64,000 nucleotides of DNA. It comes from Daphnia carinata. Its lineage: Eukaryota; Arthropoda; Branchiopoda; Diplostraca; Daphniidae. The stretch is from assembly GCF_022539665.2 (NCBI RefSeq), contig NC_081336.1, positions 10,330,778-10,394,777 of the forward strand, in the 5' to 3' direction. Each line of letters opens with the position of its first letter. Within the stretch, counting starts at the first letter, position 1. Under the pieces are notes generated by a model. It made no database searches, was not told the origin of the DNA, and saw nothing but the letters and a program-made list of their open reading frames with translations. This document shows, piece after piece, positions 53,967-63,983 of this stretch. The position numbers and the translations under genes are program-made.

Positions 53967-54027
53967 CCTGGTCTTTGTGGTATCGTTGTATTTTTTTATT
54001 GTGTAATTGTGTAGTACTAATTTACAC

Positions 54028-54337
54028 GTTGGCTGCCACGCCCGTTTGCTCCCCTTTTTTTTTTAGCTATATAGGGACGGGCCGCGCTGTTCTGCCTCAT
54101 GGCCTATCTGTCATGAGGTGGAGTAGTTGCCACTGCCCAAGATTCGCCGAAAGGCAATTAGGCAACGCACCAGAGGGACTCCCTTTGTCCGATGTGTGGT
54201 GGAGACCTGGGGTGTGCGTTCCCACAACGGTCTCCATCATCATGTCAGCCCGGACTTGTCAGCGGGCAAGTCCCCCTTGGTCGCTATCCTTCCGATAGCG
54301 ACGTAATTAATGTAAATTTAGTGGCGTGGCAGCCAAC
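54028..54337. repeat. Hairpin-rich element with 15-bp inverted ends (copy 3)
   Basis: Perfect 15-bp ends as in the other copies. On this strand TATATAG lies at about 54,069 after the T-run. Confidence 0.55.
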
Positions 54338-54487
54338 CTGTTAGTTAGTTATTTATGTATGTCTTGTATTGTGTTGTGTTGTAAGATGTGAATGTAAGTG
54401 GAGGATTTGTGGGAGGATGGAGGGACAATAAAAAATGTGTTAGATTTTTAAATAAAGTTTGTTTTTATTTATGAGAGTATTTTCATG

Positions 54488-54560
54488 AACTGGATTGGGG
54501 ATCGAACCCTAGACCTCCAGCGTATCAGTTTAATACTTTACCATTGAGCCATCTACAACG
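54488..54560 (-). pseudogene. tRNA-like unit (copy 3, minus)
   Basis: Counterpart of the unit at 5,794-5,866, with A- and B-boxes intact. Confidence 0.5.
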
Positions 54561-54647
54561 TATACAAATATGTAATTTCTTCCTTAATACCTTTGTTTGT
54601 AGTGGATAAGTCGATACGCTTTCAAATGGGAATTATCGTCTGTATGG

Positions 54648-54719
54648 TTAACAGTGGCTCAATGGTAGAGCGTTCGACTGAGATATGAAATGTCTGAGGT
54701 TCGAATCCCAGAATGATGC
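54648..54719 (+). pseudogene. tRNA-like unit (copy 3, plus)
   Basis: Counterpart of the unit at 5,633-5,704. The A-box at 54,655 and the D-stem are intact. Confidence 0.5.
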
Positions 54720-54859
54720 ATATCAGCAAAAGATAAATGAAGAAATACCTCATGCGGATTACATGTAGACGTATAAAATAAGGTACAAGAAAGACAAAAT
54801 AAGTAAAAAGATTTTTGAATTAAAAAAAAACAATTTTTATTGATGTAAAATTTTTTTGT

Positions 54860-54920
54860 GTCAACTAAGGTAGGAGAAAACTCTACCACATGAGTAGAGT
54901 CTCCCCCTACCTTAGTTGAC
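54860..54920. repeat. 61-bp hairpin, copy 3
   Basis: The same perfect 15-base arms as in the other copies. Confidence 0.7.
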
Positions 54921-55064
54921 TCACCGGGGAGATTACCCGGTGCGTGGCTAAGAGAAGCCGGAAAAGGATGAAGAGTGATGATAAGGACAAGTTTTCACGT
55001 GAGCGATTAACCGTTATTCGGATATGTGGGTAGCCCCAAGACCCTCAAAAAGATATCATCGAGC

Positions 55065-55200
55065 CAGGGGGACCCCCACGTCCCCTTTCCGGACAGCGCA
55101 CTCACAACCTTTAACTGCTGATCACAGTAGGGGCATGACCCCCCTACGGGCTTATTAGAAATTTAGGGGAAACGGGGCCACAGAAAGAAGGGAGCCCAGA
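55065..55200 (-). ncRNA. Hairpin-bearing motif A, copy 3
   Basis: Reverse-complement copy of motif A, same stem. Confidence 0.3.
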
Positions 55201-55333
55201 TATGCACTTGAATTTAAGAGAATAAAACTCTTTACTGTTCGGGATGAATCAGCAATTAGCCGTGTCGTCTGAGTAGCGTTCTTTGAAAATTTAGCATCTC
55301 TTTTCGTCTTCTATTCTTAAACAGGGAAATATA

Positions 55334-55528
55334 ATGGCTGGACATCTTTTACGGTTAGCTGCAAAATGTCATCAAGGAGACTGGAATGAAAGAGAAATTA
55401 AGATCAAGGTAAAATGTGACCACAGAATAGATGTGAACCAATTTTTGTGCTTCGCTTTAAATGAAACAAATACCGTTACATGGGAGGCTTGGATCACATT
55501 TTCCATGAGAATTCACATACGCACTTAA
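55334..55528 (+). CDS. Unidentified first-exon-like ORF, copy 3
   Basis: Plus-strand copy of 4,824-5,018. A CTTAAACAG acceptor-like site lies just upstream of the ATG. Confidence 0.25.
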   Translation: MAGHLLRLAAKCHQGDWNEREIKIKVKCDHRIDVNQFLCFALNETNTVTWEAWITFSMRIHIRT

Positions 55529-56469
55529 CTTGGAACACACCATGTGTGAGGGTTGGACCAAAATATCCATATCGTTTTCACGATACTGATGGGCTTATCA
55601 TTTGGAACCTTCCTTTCTGTAATTAAAGATGTTTTATTTAATAAACCCATGATCTCTAAACCATCAATCAAATACCGAATCGCTTACGAAGACATCTTTG
55701 GCAGAATGGCAGTCTGGTAGAAAATCAATATTCTTCTTGGGCCTCTTCGATTGCCAAAAATGGCAATAAGAACTGAACAGACTTTAAAAACTACTGGCGC
55801 GGAACAGTTCACTAAAGAAAATGAGAACATTCCCTTTGTTATGCAGGGAATATTGCTGTAGTTATACAATCAGAGCTGTATTACATATTGGATGGGAAAA
55901 TGGAAAGGTTTATCCCTAGATAACACCACCAACCAGTACTGTCACGTCACTGCACATACCAAGAAGAAAATTCAAAAGTTATTAAAAATTGAATACACCC
56001 TTTACCATCAGCATGATACTGCAACACATAGCTCTCGGAGATACTTATTCTACGAAAAATTTATCCCATTGTAGAGTAGATCTTGACTAAAACGTAACGC
56101 GAATGCCATCAGTTAAAATTACAAAATTTATTTTTATTCGATGCTTGAAACTGTTAAATTACATGTTGTATTTGATAAAACTTTAAAGTTAAATATAATT
56201 TGACGCAAAGATGTTGGGGAAATGTTTTAGGGCATTTTCCGCTATCCCTAGTAGAACAAGATATCTTACTCCTATCTTTAAGATATATATATGTCTACCC
56301 GATGTATTTAGTTCTCTAAGATATCTATTGTATATCAAAAAGTCATATCAATTTTATATGTCTTTATAGATATCTACCAGCTAACTGCTAGATATATTAT
56401 GAGATATTCAATACCTTTGTATTGTTGCTGTATTGTTGAAGTTCCCAAAATATTACCTATAATAGATAA

Positions 56470-58940
56470 CTGGCTTTACGTAGTGGCAGAAAATTGGATA
56501 GAGGAAGACATTCTCTATTTACCGAATGATAGTTATTCAGCTGCACATCAAATCCAAATTTTGTAGTGTGGCGTTCCACCTGATGAGGAAACATGGCAGA
56601 GATACGAGGATTTCCAAATAATTGGAACTTTTGGTAATTTGCGTTACTACTTCATTTTGTATGTTTAATGTAACAATATTGCTTACTTTTTAAAGACACG
56701 TATGAAGAAGCAAGAACAAGTCTTCCCCGTGTTGAAACTGGCCTGCCCATTCTTAATCAAGAAAACTCAGGCAGAGGAAAACGAGTCCCTAAAAGGAAGA
56801 AACTAAATATACCTGGACAATCAACAACAGAAATAGACAGCGAGGAAGAGTCTCTCACCCACCTAAAAAATCAGCACCCAGCAAAGGAAAGACGATTAAG
56901 AAAGCCTCCCATACAAACTCTGTCAAAGGAATGGCCACTTCTACTTTGCTTCCAATACCCCCTAGAGCCTTGTTGGTTTCTAAACAATCCAGCAATGCTT
57001 CAACGTCAACTAAAAAGGATAATTGATTTTTAACTTTTAACAAACCTATAAACCAAGTCTTATTGTCATTTCGTTTAGTCATTGCTGCTGCTTCTACTAG
57101 TAGAGAGGTTCCTCCAGTTCTGATAAACGTTTGTCTTCTAATGCTGTGGTCCTTTCGTCAAATTCGTCTCGTAATTATAATATTTAATACACTGTTGCAT
57201 AACATTCATGCAACGCAATTTTTTATTAAGTTGAAAAATTTTCGTTACCTCATAGCGATATGTCAAGTCTGGAAGCGTTAATAGTGCGTTCCAATGCCGA
57301 AGTTCTGTCATTGAATGCGCCTGGTAATTATGCTGCTTATTTCGTTATTTTGGTACAGTTACTGTGGTCTCGTCTAGTATATCGTTTATTTTTGTTTCAC
57401 GTTTCTTTTCGGACAAATGTGCCGGTCACTCTTGCGGTAATTACCTAACTTATTCTATAATTATAGAAGATACATCGTCTCCTGTGCATATGCCAAGTCA
57501 ACAATCGTTTCAACCTGGTAATAATGATATTATTTACTTCTTAATTTTTGGTTCAGTTACTGTTGTCTTGTCTATTATATCGTGTTTTTGTTCGCCGTTA
57601 CTATTCGGATTAAATGTGCAGTGCACTCCTTCTATAATTACCTTACTCTCCTTATTCTATAATTACAGAAGATTCGTCGTCTCCTGTGGATATGCAAATT
57701 CAACAGTCGATTCAGTCTGGTAATGTTAATTCTAGTTTAATGAAACCTTTTTTTTCAAAATATTCTTGTGCATTAAATAGGTAATTCCGACGACTCATAT
57801 GGAATCCACCAGTTCGGTAATCATAAAAAATACCTTTCTTTCATCAACCTCTTTTTCAATACTGTTTTACATATTTTTCTTTATTTTGTTTATTGTTAAC
57901 ATATCAGAAAATATGCATCCGCAATTTAAGTACAATGGTGGTCATTACAACTGGGGAATGCAGCAGCCGTACTGGAACTATAATTCACATTTAATGAATT
58001 CTTCTTATCAAACACCATCAACTGTCCCTGAATTTCCGAGCCAGCAAAATATTGGAGCAATAACAAGCTATAGGCCAAATGAATCACATCATCTGCAACT
58101 TCGTAACTAATCAGAATATTTTCATTTTAAACGTATAATCCTTAACCATATTTTTTTAGATGCTGAAAGTAGTTCCGGCCCTTCTACATCCCGAGATTCT
58201 TCGTCTTATTATACTACGGATTCTCCATCGTCTCTTCCCATTCCAAAGAAAGTCAATCACGACAAAGAGAAATACTTCTCTGACCTTGCCAAGATTAATG
58301 AAAAGTTGTCTATGATCGATAAAAAAATTAATCCAGTTAACGAATGCATTGAGGAAATAGATGAAGGCATTGCTTCTCTTCCATTAAAAAACTTAGTATT
58401 GGAAGCATTCGAAAAAATTCTTAAAAAAGATGAAAATCTGAAGAAGCTAGTAAGTTTTCAATAATTTATATATTTCATTTAGTATGTTAAACTCCTCTTT
58501 CATTCATGAATAGATAGTCCGAAAAATCCGTCTTTCAGTAAAAAAGAATTCCAAAAATTCTGAAGGCGACTATGTGTACAAAGAGCGTGGAGAACAGTAT
58601 TTGAAGATTCACTCTCTAAGGATGTAAATTGGCTTGGGAGACGTGATAAGAGAGTAAACGGCGGAATGGGAAAAAAAGGAATCCACTCTTGTCGTATAAC
58701 GGAATTAGTAAGAGGTAACCATTTTATATAGAGAAGAAATATAAGTAAAGAGTAAAATAAGTAGTTAAATAAAAATATTTTATATTTAGTTAGAATCATC
58801 TCCAATTCAAAGTTTAAAGATCTGGAAAAAGAAGTGTTCGTCGCTGAAACCAAATCGTATCTTCATAATGCAAAAGGGCGTTTTGTGGCAGAACAAGCGA
58901 AACTTGCGGCGGAAGACAACAGCAGCGATTCTAATTAATA
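56470..58940 (+). pseudogene. DUF4806-family-like multi-exon gene inside the TIR element (broken)
   Basis: The plus-strand exons follow a layout common in arthropod repetitive genes. The N-terminal part (56,470-56,632) has 'NWIEEDILYLPND' and 'VPPDEETWQRYEDF'. The next exon begins 'DTYEEARTSLPR' and runs into Lys/Ser-rich linker. Small linker exons follow (57,281-57,800), then a Tyr/Asn/Gln-rich exon (57,910-58,108) and a coiled-coil exon ('FSDLAKINEKLSMIDKK', 58,160-58,449). The C-terminal exons have 'VNWLGRRDKR' and 'SYLHNAKGRFVAEQAKLA' (58,515-58,938). Introns are short with GT-AG ends. In-frame stops before 'CGVPPDEE' (about 56,564) and before 'RRLCVQRAW' (about 58,562) break it. Family attribution to DUF4806-type proteins is by pattern and moderate. 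Confidence 0.5.
57466..57722 (+). repeat. Tandemly duplicated 51-nt exon with flanking introns
   Basis: Two exons of exactly 51 nt (at about 57,468 and about 57,671) encode related 17-residue units, each starting Glu-Asp-[ST]-Ser-Ser-Pro-Val. Both have TATAATTAYAG acceptors and CTG/GTAAT donors, about 203 bp apart. The introns between them are related too. A third, more diverged unit with the same donor ends near 57,322. Confidence 0.7.
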
Positions 58941-59260
58941 ATAAGACTTGAATGTCTTCCTGTCACAGTTTGTAACTTGTGTTTCTTTGCCAATTGTAAT
59001 TCGGATTTTAAAAATAAACTGTCTTTAAAAAATGTATTCTTTTTTTTGTATTTACTATTTATTTTAGAGCGATAAGTTCCCTATACAGTTATGTAGAAAG
59101 TGGCTTTTAGGATATTCGTAAGATATATAAACAAGATATCTCCACCCCATGACATTTAGCTAGTACAAAGCTAGTACAAAGATAGTAGTAAGATATCTAA
59201 GATGTACATAGATGTATCGCTATCTTTAAGATTGTGTGAAGATATCTTGTTCTACTAGGG

Positions 59261-61680
59261 ATTAAAGTCACCACTTGAAACACTTAAATAATTTGATAAA
59301 ATTTTATATGTTAAACAGGAATAAACCCGTTAATAACTTAGTATTCTTAAAAAAAAAAAAAATCAGGAAAATAGTTGTTAAATTATTAGTTAAGATTGAC
59401 TATACGTTTACTATTGACGATGACGACAGATGGGTGAATTCAACACAGATGCTGAAAAACAAAGAAAACCAACACATTTCTACAGATTCATTATAACTTC
59501 TTGCAGTTGATGGCGAAATTTTCAAGAAACGAAACTAAGCTTCACTACTATCTAACACTACTTTTCTCCTACATTCAAGCTTACTTTCAAAATGTAAAAA
59601 AAGTTACTAATGAATTATCCACTAATCAAGCTTACCATCAAACTGAAGTATTGTTTTTTTAATTAACGCCAACTTACGATGTCTGTGCTTCTTCTAGTTT
59701 GAATAAATCTGTTCAATCAAAAACGTCAAGAATCCAAGTCCAGTACCAATGCCTCGAATTAAACCAAAATTTCTTAAGTGCAAAAAAAATTTGATTATCA
59801 CCTTGATTCGTCATGATGTTCATCACATAGAACATATGAAATCCAAATCAAGTAAAAAGACTTCTTTGCTGCGAAATATTGCTTACTTCTTTGGGTTGGC
59901 TGTTTAATTCTGAATCAATGGTAGACGGACTCAAAGTGTTCTTCTTATTCCTTGATACATGGCACAACAAGGCTAAATCCATCCCCCCATGTCAGGAGAG
60001 GAAGGTATAGTCCATCCTTGCTACACGATCCATCGTTAAGTAGAAAGAGTTCGCCACGCCGTCGATACCCTTACAGAATTTAAAAATAAAAAAACATGAT
60101 GCCCATAAGTTATCTACTGAAAATCAATGCATAAACCATTTTCCGCTACCTCATCATTTATGAGTTGATAGAACAAACCCTCATGCGTCCCGTACATATG
60201 CGCAATAGTTTGATTAATTAGCACGAACGAATACCTGTGGAATAAAGAGGGTAGTTTTTTAGAATAACAAACAACAAATAAGCAGACAAATTAAGTTCAA
60301 CCTACGTAAAGTTTAATATTGCCGCTAGCCATTCGACCAAATAACCGTCCGATCCAGTCCAAGTGTAGGTGCCATTCGGTCCTCGCTTTTAAGTATCGAA
60401 AAGTGGTTGCTAAATCGGAATAAATAAAAAATAATTGATAAGCTTCGTACAATACCATTTTCACTAAAGAAGAGCACATTTAGGACATTACGATTACTTC
60501 TAACGAGAATACATCTACACTGGTACTTACATCAAACATTAAAAAATTGAAGTGTCAACCAGTAAAAAAAAATTGACCAAATCATTGTCAGATTAAACGT
60601 TTCAGCGTAGAAACAACTGTGTACATTGGCATTTGTGAGTGTTGAAGACTGGATTATAAATACATTGATTGCAATGCTATGGCTAAAAGTTTGCAACCAG
60701 GCTGTTAAAATCAATGAATCTGAATAAGAAAATACAATCAAATTTAAACATTAACAATTTAGTTGTAAATGTCAACTACTTGAATCGTTGATGAAGCCCA
60801 ATTTCTCCATTTGGCGCCCTTTGGTATAACAAGGCCTTTTAAAGTTCACGTAGTAAAGATGACAGACAAAATTCTTCCGGTTTTGGGACTACCATTTGCA
60901 GTTATCTCGAATAACTTTACAGAACTGCAAGTTCACTCAGCAAAACCCTGGCAAAAAAATTACAAAATGCAAAGTGAATTTTCCCTACTTACTGGTGCTA
61001 AACAAATGATGAAACAAAAAGGTTTATACCGTGATTTAAAAATCCTTATTTTGTTTACTGTCAAAATGTCATGTGACTCAATTCATTACATTCTGCGGTA
61101 TTGACCACTAGATGGCGTTCCTCTTACCTCACTTCCCTCCGCTAGATGTCACTGTTTAACGATTAAAATGGTTACGATTTGTACAGAACTTGATCTCGGC
61201 ATGGCACGTTCTATAGCCGCTGTTCAATACGAAACCACCATTACGCCCCGGTATTTGATAACGCCAATATATTTAGTAGATGCCTATTTACTAGAGCAAT
61301 CTGGCGGTCTAAAACTGTCAGATACCGGAACATATTGGCGATTTAGTAAGGAATGCCATGTCGGGAACTTAGAGCGCGTAGCTTAGGTTGTTTAGCATAC
61401 GTTACTGTTCCTGATGCACTTCATGCCAGTACCGCACGTCGGAGTATTCCAACCTTACAATCATATCTTTGTCATAGCTCAAGATAAGCCGAGCCGTTTC
61501 GTGTCACTGCGTACGTGAGCAACCATCTTTCATTTGATCTATGCAATATATCGTTTAGCCCTTCCTAGCAGCGCTTTTGGTATTACTTGAGTTTCCTGAT
61601 CGTCTTCTTCTGGTGTTGTTCAAAACCAGGATTGCTTAATCCCCAAATGATTTAGATCAGTTTCGTCCAAAATTTAAAAC
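59261..61680. other. Region without firmly recognisable gene
   Basis: AT-rich. On the minus strand around 60,170-60,480 one frame reads 'GPNGTYTWTGSDGYLVEW', which faintly resembles the ligand-binding start of arthropod ionotropic receptors, but the neighbouring frames are broken and this is weak. A 72-codon plus frame with ATG at 61,168 has no family. 'GACCACTAGATGGCG' near 61,105 resembles a CTCF site. Confidence 0.3.
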
Positions 61681-61689
61681 CTGACCCCC

Positions 61690-62960
61690 GGCAAGACAAA
61701 TACTCCACGGTCGAGGAAATCGTTGAATCGCACCGCTGTCGCGACAACAATATTACACCCAGCTTGAAGATTTGACCGCTGATAGCTCGTGACAATTCCT
61801 CCATATACAATCACAGATTTTAAAACCGAATTGTAGGAGAATTAACACGCCCCCCGGTGAATTTGAATGGCCAATTCACGAGTGGGTGCGACAATTACAA
61901 CTTCTGGCTTTTGCTCCATGGAATGAGACGCACCAGCAACACCTTGTTCAAGCAATATGTTCAAAACCGGTACCAAGTACGCCACCTGCATGAAAAAGTG
62001 TTAAATTTTAGATGACTTAATCAACGAATATCACAAAGGGTTTGTGGAATACCTTAGATGCAATTGGACCTTTTAGTAGTCGTAATTACCAGCGTGCCCA
62101 CTCAAAATTACTTTTACTTCAACTTACCCAGTTCACACCGAACCCTTCGAATGAAGTCAGTACCAGGACATCCAGGTTTCAAAATTACTAAGCGTTAATT
62201 AATTGGACTACTGTTTTGCCGGAGCCCGTGACAGCACAACCAATTAAATTTCTTTTGGCAAGAATACCTGCAACGGAAGCTTTCTGAACAGGTGTTGGTT
62301 TTATGTAGCCAGAATTCTTAAGTTTTGAAGTAGTAGTAGGTGCAGGCCTGCTTCTTAGAATGATGTTATGTGTTGAGGTACATCTTTTCCTGTAATCTAA
62401 AGCAAACCGAATAGATATTTTCAAGTCACAAAATACAGTTTGAAAAATGGCTTACCTGGAGGACTACTTTCACATGTCACAGCTTCCGGAATATATTGTT
62501 CACTCGGCTTTCCATCTTCCGTCAATTCACTGAATAGATTCGGGCAGCTTTCCGAGGTGTGGCCAGCTTCATTACGCTGTGGTAAAACAATGAACACTGC
62601 AACATAAAATATTTTTGTGAAGATACAGTTGGTGCTTATGTTGTAACACTTGCTGCCACCAATGCCTCCTCCTTGTGGGAAATCCCTTGCTACATGGCCC
62701 TCTTCTTCGTTAAAAATGGACACCTAAAACGTTTTTGTTTTCTTTTTTACCTCATGGCAGGTATCACTTCCCCAACCGCCACGGTTTTGTCCTTCGAGAA
62801 ACGTCCCCTTCCCCATACTATCAAAAGAACCAAGAAGTTAAATTCGCACATCTTTTTCGATATTTTCATCTTACTTTGTGACGTCAACGGGCCACTGCCA
62901 CCGCCCCCACCAGCTTATGGACACTCTCTGCCAAAATATCCTTCTCGGCACTGTTAAACA
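61690..62960 (-). pseudogene. vasa: vasa-like pseudogene with zinc knuckles (separate locus)
   Basis: The minus-strand exons run further 5' than in the block copies. One CCHC-like end with Gly-rich tail lies near 62,870-62,960 ('FGRECP' then stop). A second knuckle, 'EEGHVARDFP', lies near 62,690 with its last Cys changed to Phe. A third, 'EAGHTSESCPN', is followed by 'EDGKPSEQYIPEAVT' (62,467-62,580). Then come the Q motif 'KPTPVQKAS' with Walker A 'AVTGSGKT' (62,200-62,395), and 'AYLVPVLNILLEQG' with canonical motif Ia 'APTRELAIQ' (61,880-61,985). Stops occur after 'HRGAC', in 'TSF-EAGL' and near the 3' end. The DEAD box is degenerate ('LDETD'). The order matches Daphnia-type vasa. Confidence 0.82.
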
Positions 62961-63070
62961 AAACCATATCAAAGTAATCACACTAGGAATACAAGAAAAC
63001 ACTTACCTTGTGACAAAGGGCAGAAAACTAGATCAGAATGAAACAAATCTTTGCGCGTGCAGACATCAGA

Positions 63071-63303
63071 TGTCATCTAGCGGTTAGAAATAACAAAGTT
63101 TTTCGACTGGCATCTAACGTCTGGCTTAAGAAACGTTTTTAACAGTGCCATCTAGTGTCCGGAAGAAAAAACTTTTTTGGACTATCTAGTGTCCGGAAGA
63201 ACGAACTTTTACAGTGCCATCTAGTGTCCGGTAGAAGAAACACTTGGGACAGTTCCATCTAGCGATTCGAAATACTACGATGCGACTGCCATCTAACCTC
63301 TGG
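63071..63303. promoter_or_regulatory. Cluster of seven CTCF-motif-like sequences
   Basis: Seven units of the type GYCATCTAR[CT]G lie at 63,071, 63,107, 63,143, 63,181, 63,212, 63,250 and 63,284. Four show CATCTAGYG and two CATCTAACST/C; one is truncated (ACTATCTAGTG). The reverse complement CACTAGATGGCA resembles the CTCF consensus. Units are about 32-38 bp apart and all point the same way. It could be an insulator array or simply a short tandem repeat. Confidence 0.5.
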
Positions 63304-63443
63304 CACAAGAACCACTTTAAAGTAGTATTCGAAAACTTCCTCCCGTTCTTGTGCCTCGCGTTCATCCACTTTTTCGCAACCCTCTTCGTCTTCCGACCCT
63401 ACATCAGCACCTTCCTCAGCTACAGGACCACGCGGTGAACCAA

Positions 63444-63983
63444 TTAGACCTGGACTTCTTCAATTACTTCTTGAGCTACTCCGTGGTCTTCCTCTTCTTC
63501 CGGTTCCTCTTCCTCCTCAACTTCATCGTAATCTCCTTCCAATTCTTCTTCCTCCTCTCTCCCAACAGATTTATTGTCAACTCCTTCAGCCTCATCGCTA
63601 CTAGAATCCAGGTCATAGATCCACGTCAAATCCATAAAGACGTATTGAACTAGACGATGTTTCGTAACGTCGTCCACGTCCGGCCTTAAATACGCCGATA
63701 GCAAAGCATACAGTGATGGAGGTGGATAAGTTTGAATGTCCCGTTGGTTTGTTGTGCCTTTTTCTTCTGCCAACAGCTCCAAGACGGACGCAGGGACCAG
63801 TTGGTCAATCAAAAGAACTTCAGCTGCTTTGACAGAGGAACTGAGACTCTCAATCTCAGATTCCCTATTCCGGTAGAATTGTTCCAGCTGGCGGCGAGGA
63901 TAGGGCGATAAACTGCAGCTTTCGTTGACGTTCGTTGAGTTTCGAGTGTTCGTTGAGCGTTGACAGTGCAGCTGTCGCTCCAT
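63444..63983 (-). CDS. ELYS (AHCTF1)-like helical-domain fragment
   Basis: A 179-codon minus frame starts at an ATG (63,983). The middle part ('YPPPSLYALLSAYL' and 'KHRLVQYVFMDL') resembles the alpha-helical central domain of the nuclear-pore/chromatin protein ELYS, where a similar Tyr-Pro-Pro...Ser phrase precedes a helix. The preceding 'AAEVLLIDQLV' also fits. The last 50 residues are an acidic Glu/Asp/Val tract. It is far shorter than ELYS (over 1,000 residues), so it is a fragment, or the gene runs on beyond the window edge or through unseen exons. The acidic tail may be an unspliced intron reading. Assignment is by eye and tentative. Confidence 0.4.
   Translation of the reverse strand: MERQLHCQRSTNTRNSTNVNESCSLSPYPRRQLEQFYRNRESEIESLSSSVKAAEVLLIDQLVPASVLELLAEEKGTTNQRDIQTYPPPSLYALLSAYLRPDVDDVTKHRLVQYVFMDLTWIYDLDSSSDEAEGVDNKSVGREEEEELEGDYDEVEEEEEPEEEEDHGVAQEVIEEVQV

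Larger units (their letters stand above)
38690..56200 (+). repeat. Block copy 3 (gene strand plus)
   Basis: This is the reverse complement of copies 1 and 2, with all gene fragments in the same internal order. The BEL element (42,746-48,934) is its only large insertion. It carries neither the non-LTR/Copia nest nor the solo LTR. Homology ends near 56,200, just before the terminal-inverted-repeat element. Confidence 0.9.
56246..59260 (+). mobile_element. 3.0-kb terminal-inverted-repeat element
   Basis: The ends (56,246-56,267 and 59,239-59,260) are perfect 22-bp inverted repeats starting CCCTAGTAGAACAAG. They are followed inwards by AT-rich zones full of AGATATCT-like motifs (56,262-56,410 and 59,110-59,245). 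The flanks read ...CTAT/CCCTAG and CTAGGG/ATTA..., compatible with a 2-bp AT target duplication. The element is in single copy here and contains one multi-exon gene. No recognisable DDE transposase was seen. The superfamily is undetermined. Confidence 0.8.

Noticed and set aside
57063-58110. Independent short membrane-like ORFs inside the TIR element (57,063-57,723 and 57,799-58,110)
   Set aside because: They read through the short introns and the tandem exons of one gene; splice sites explain the region better.
60297-61104. Ionotropic receptor gene
   Set aside because: Only one short phrase looks receptor-like; neighbouring frames are broken and no channel motif was found.
62673-62957. Plus-strand proline-rich ORF
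   Set aside because: Opposite the Gly-rich and zinc-knuckle part of the vasa-like pseudogene, so a shadow frame.
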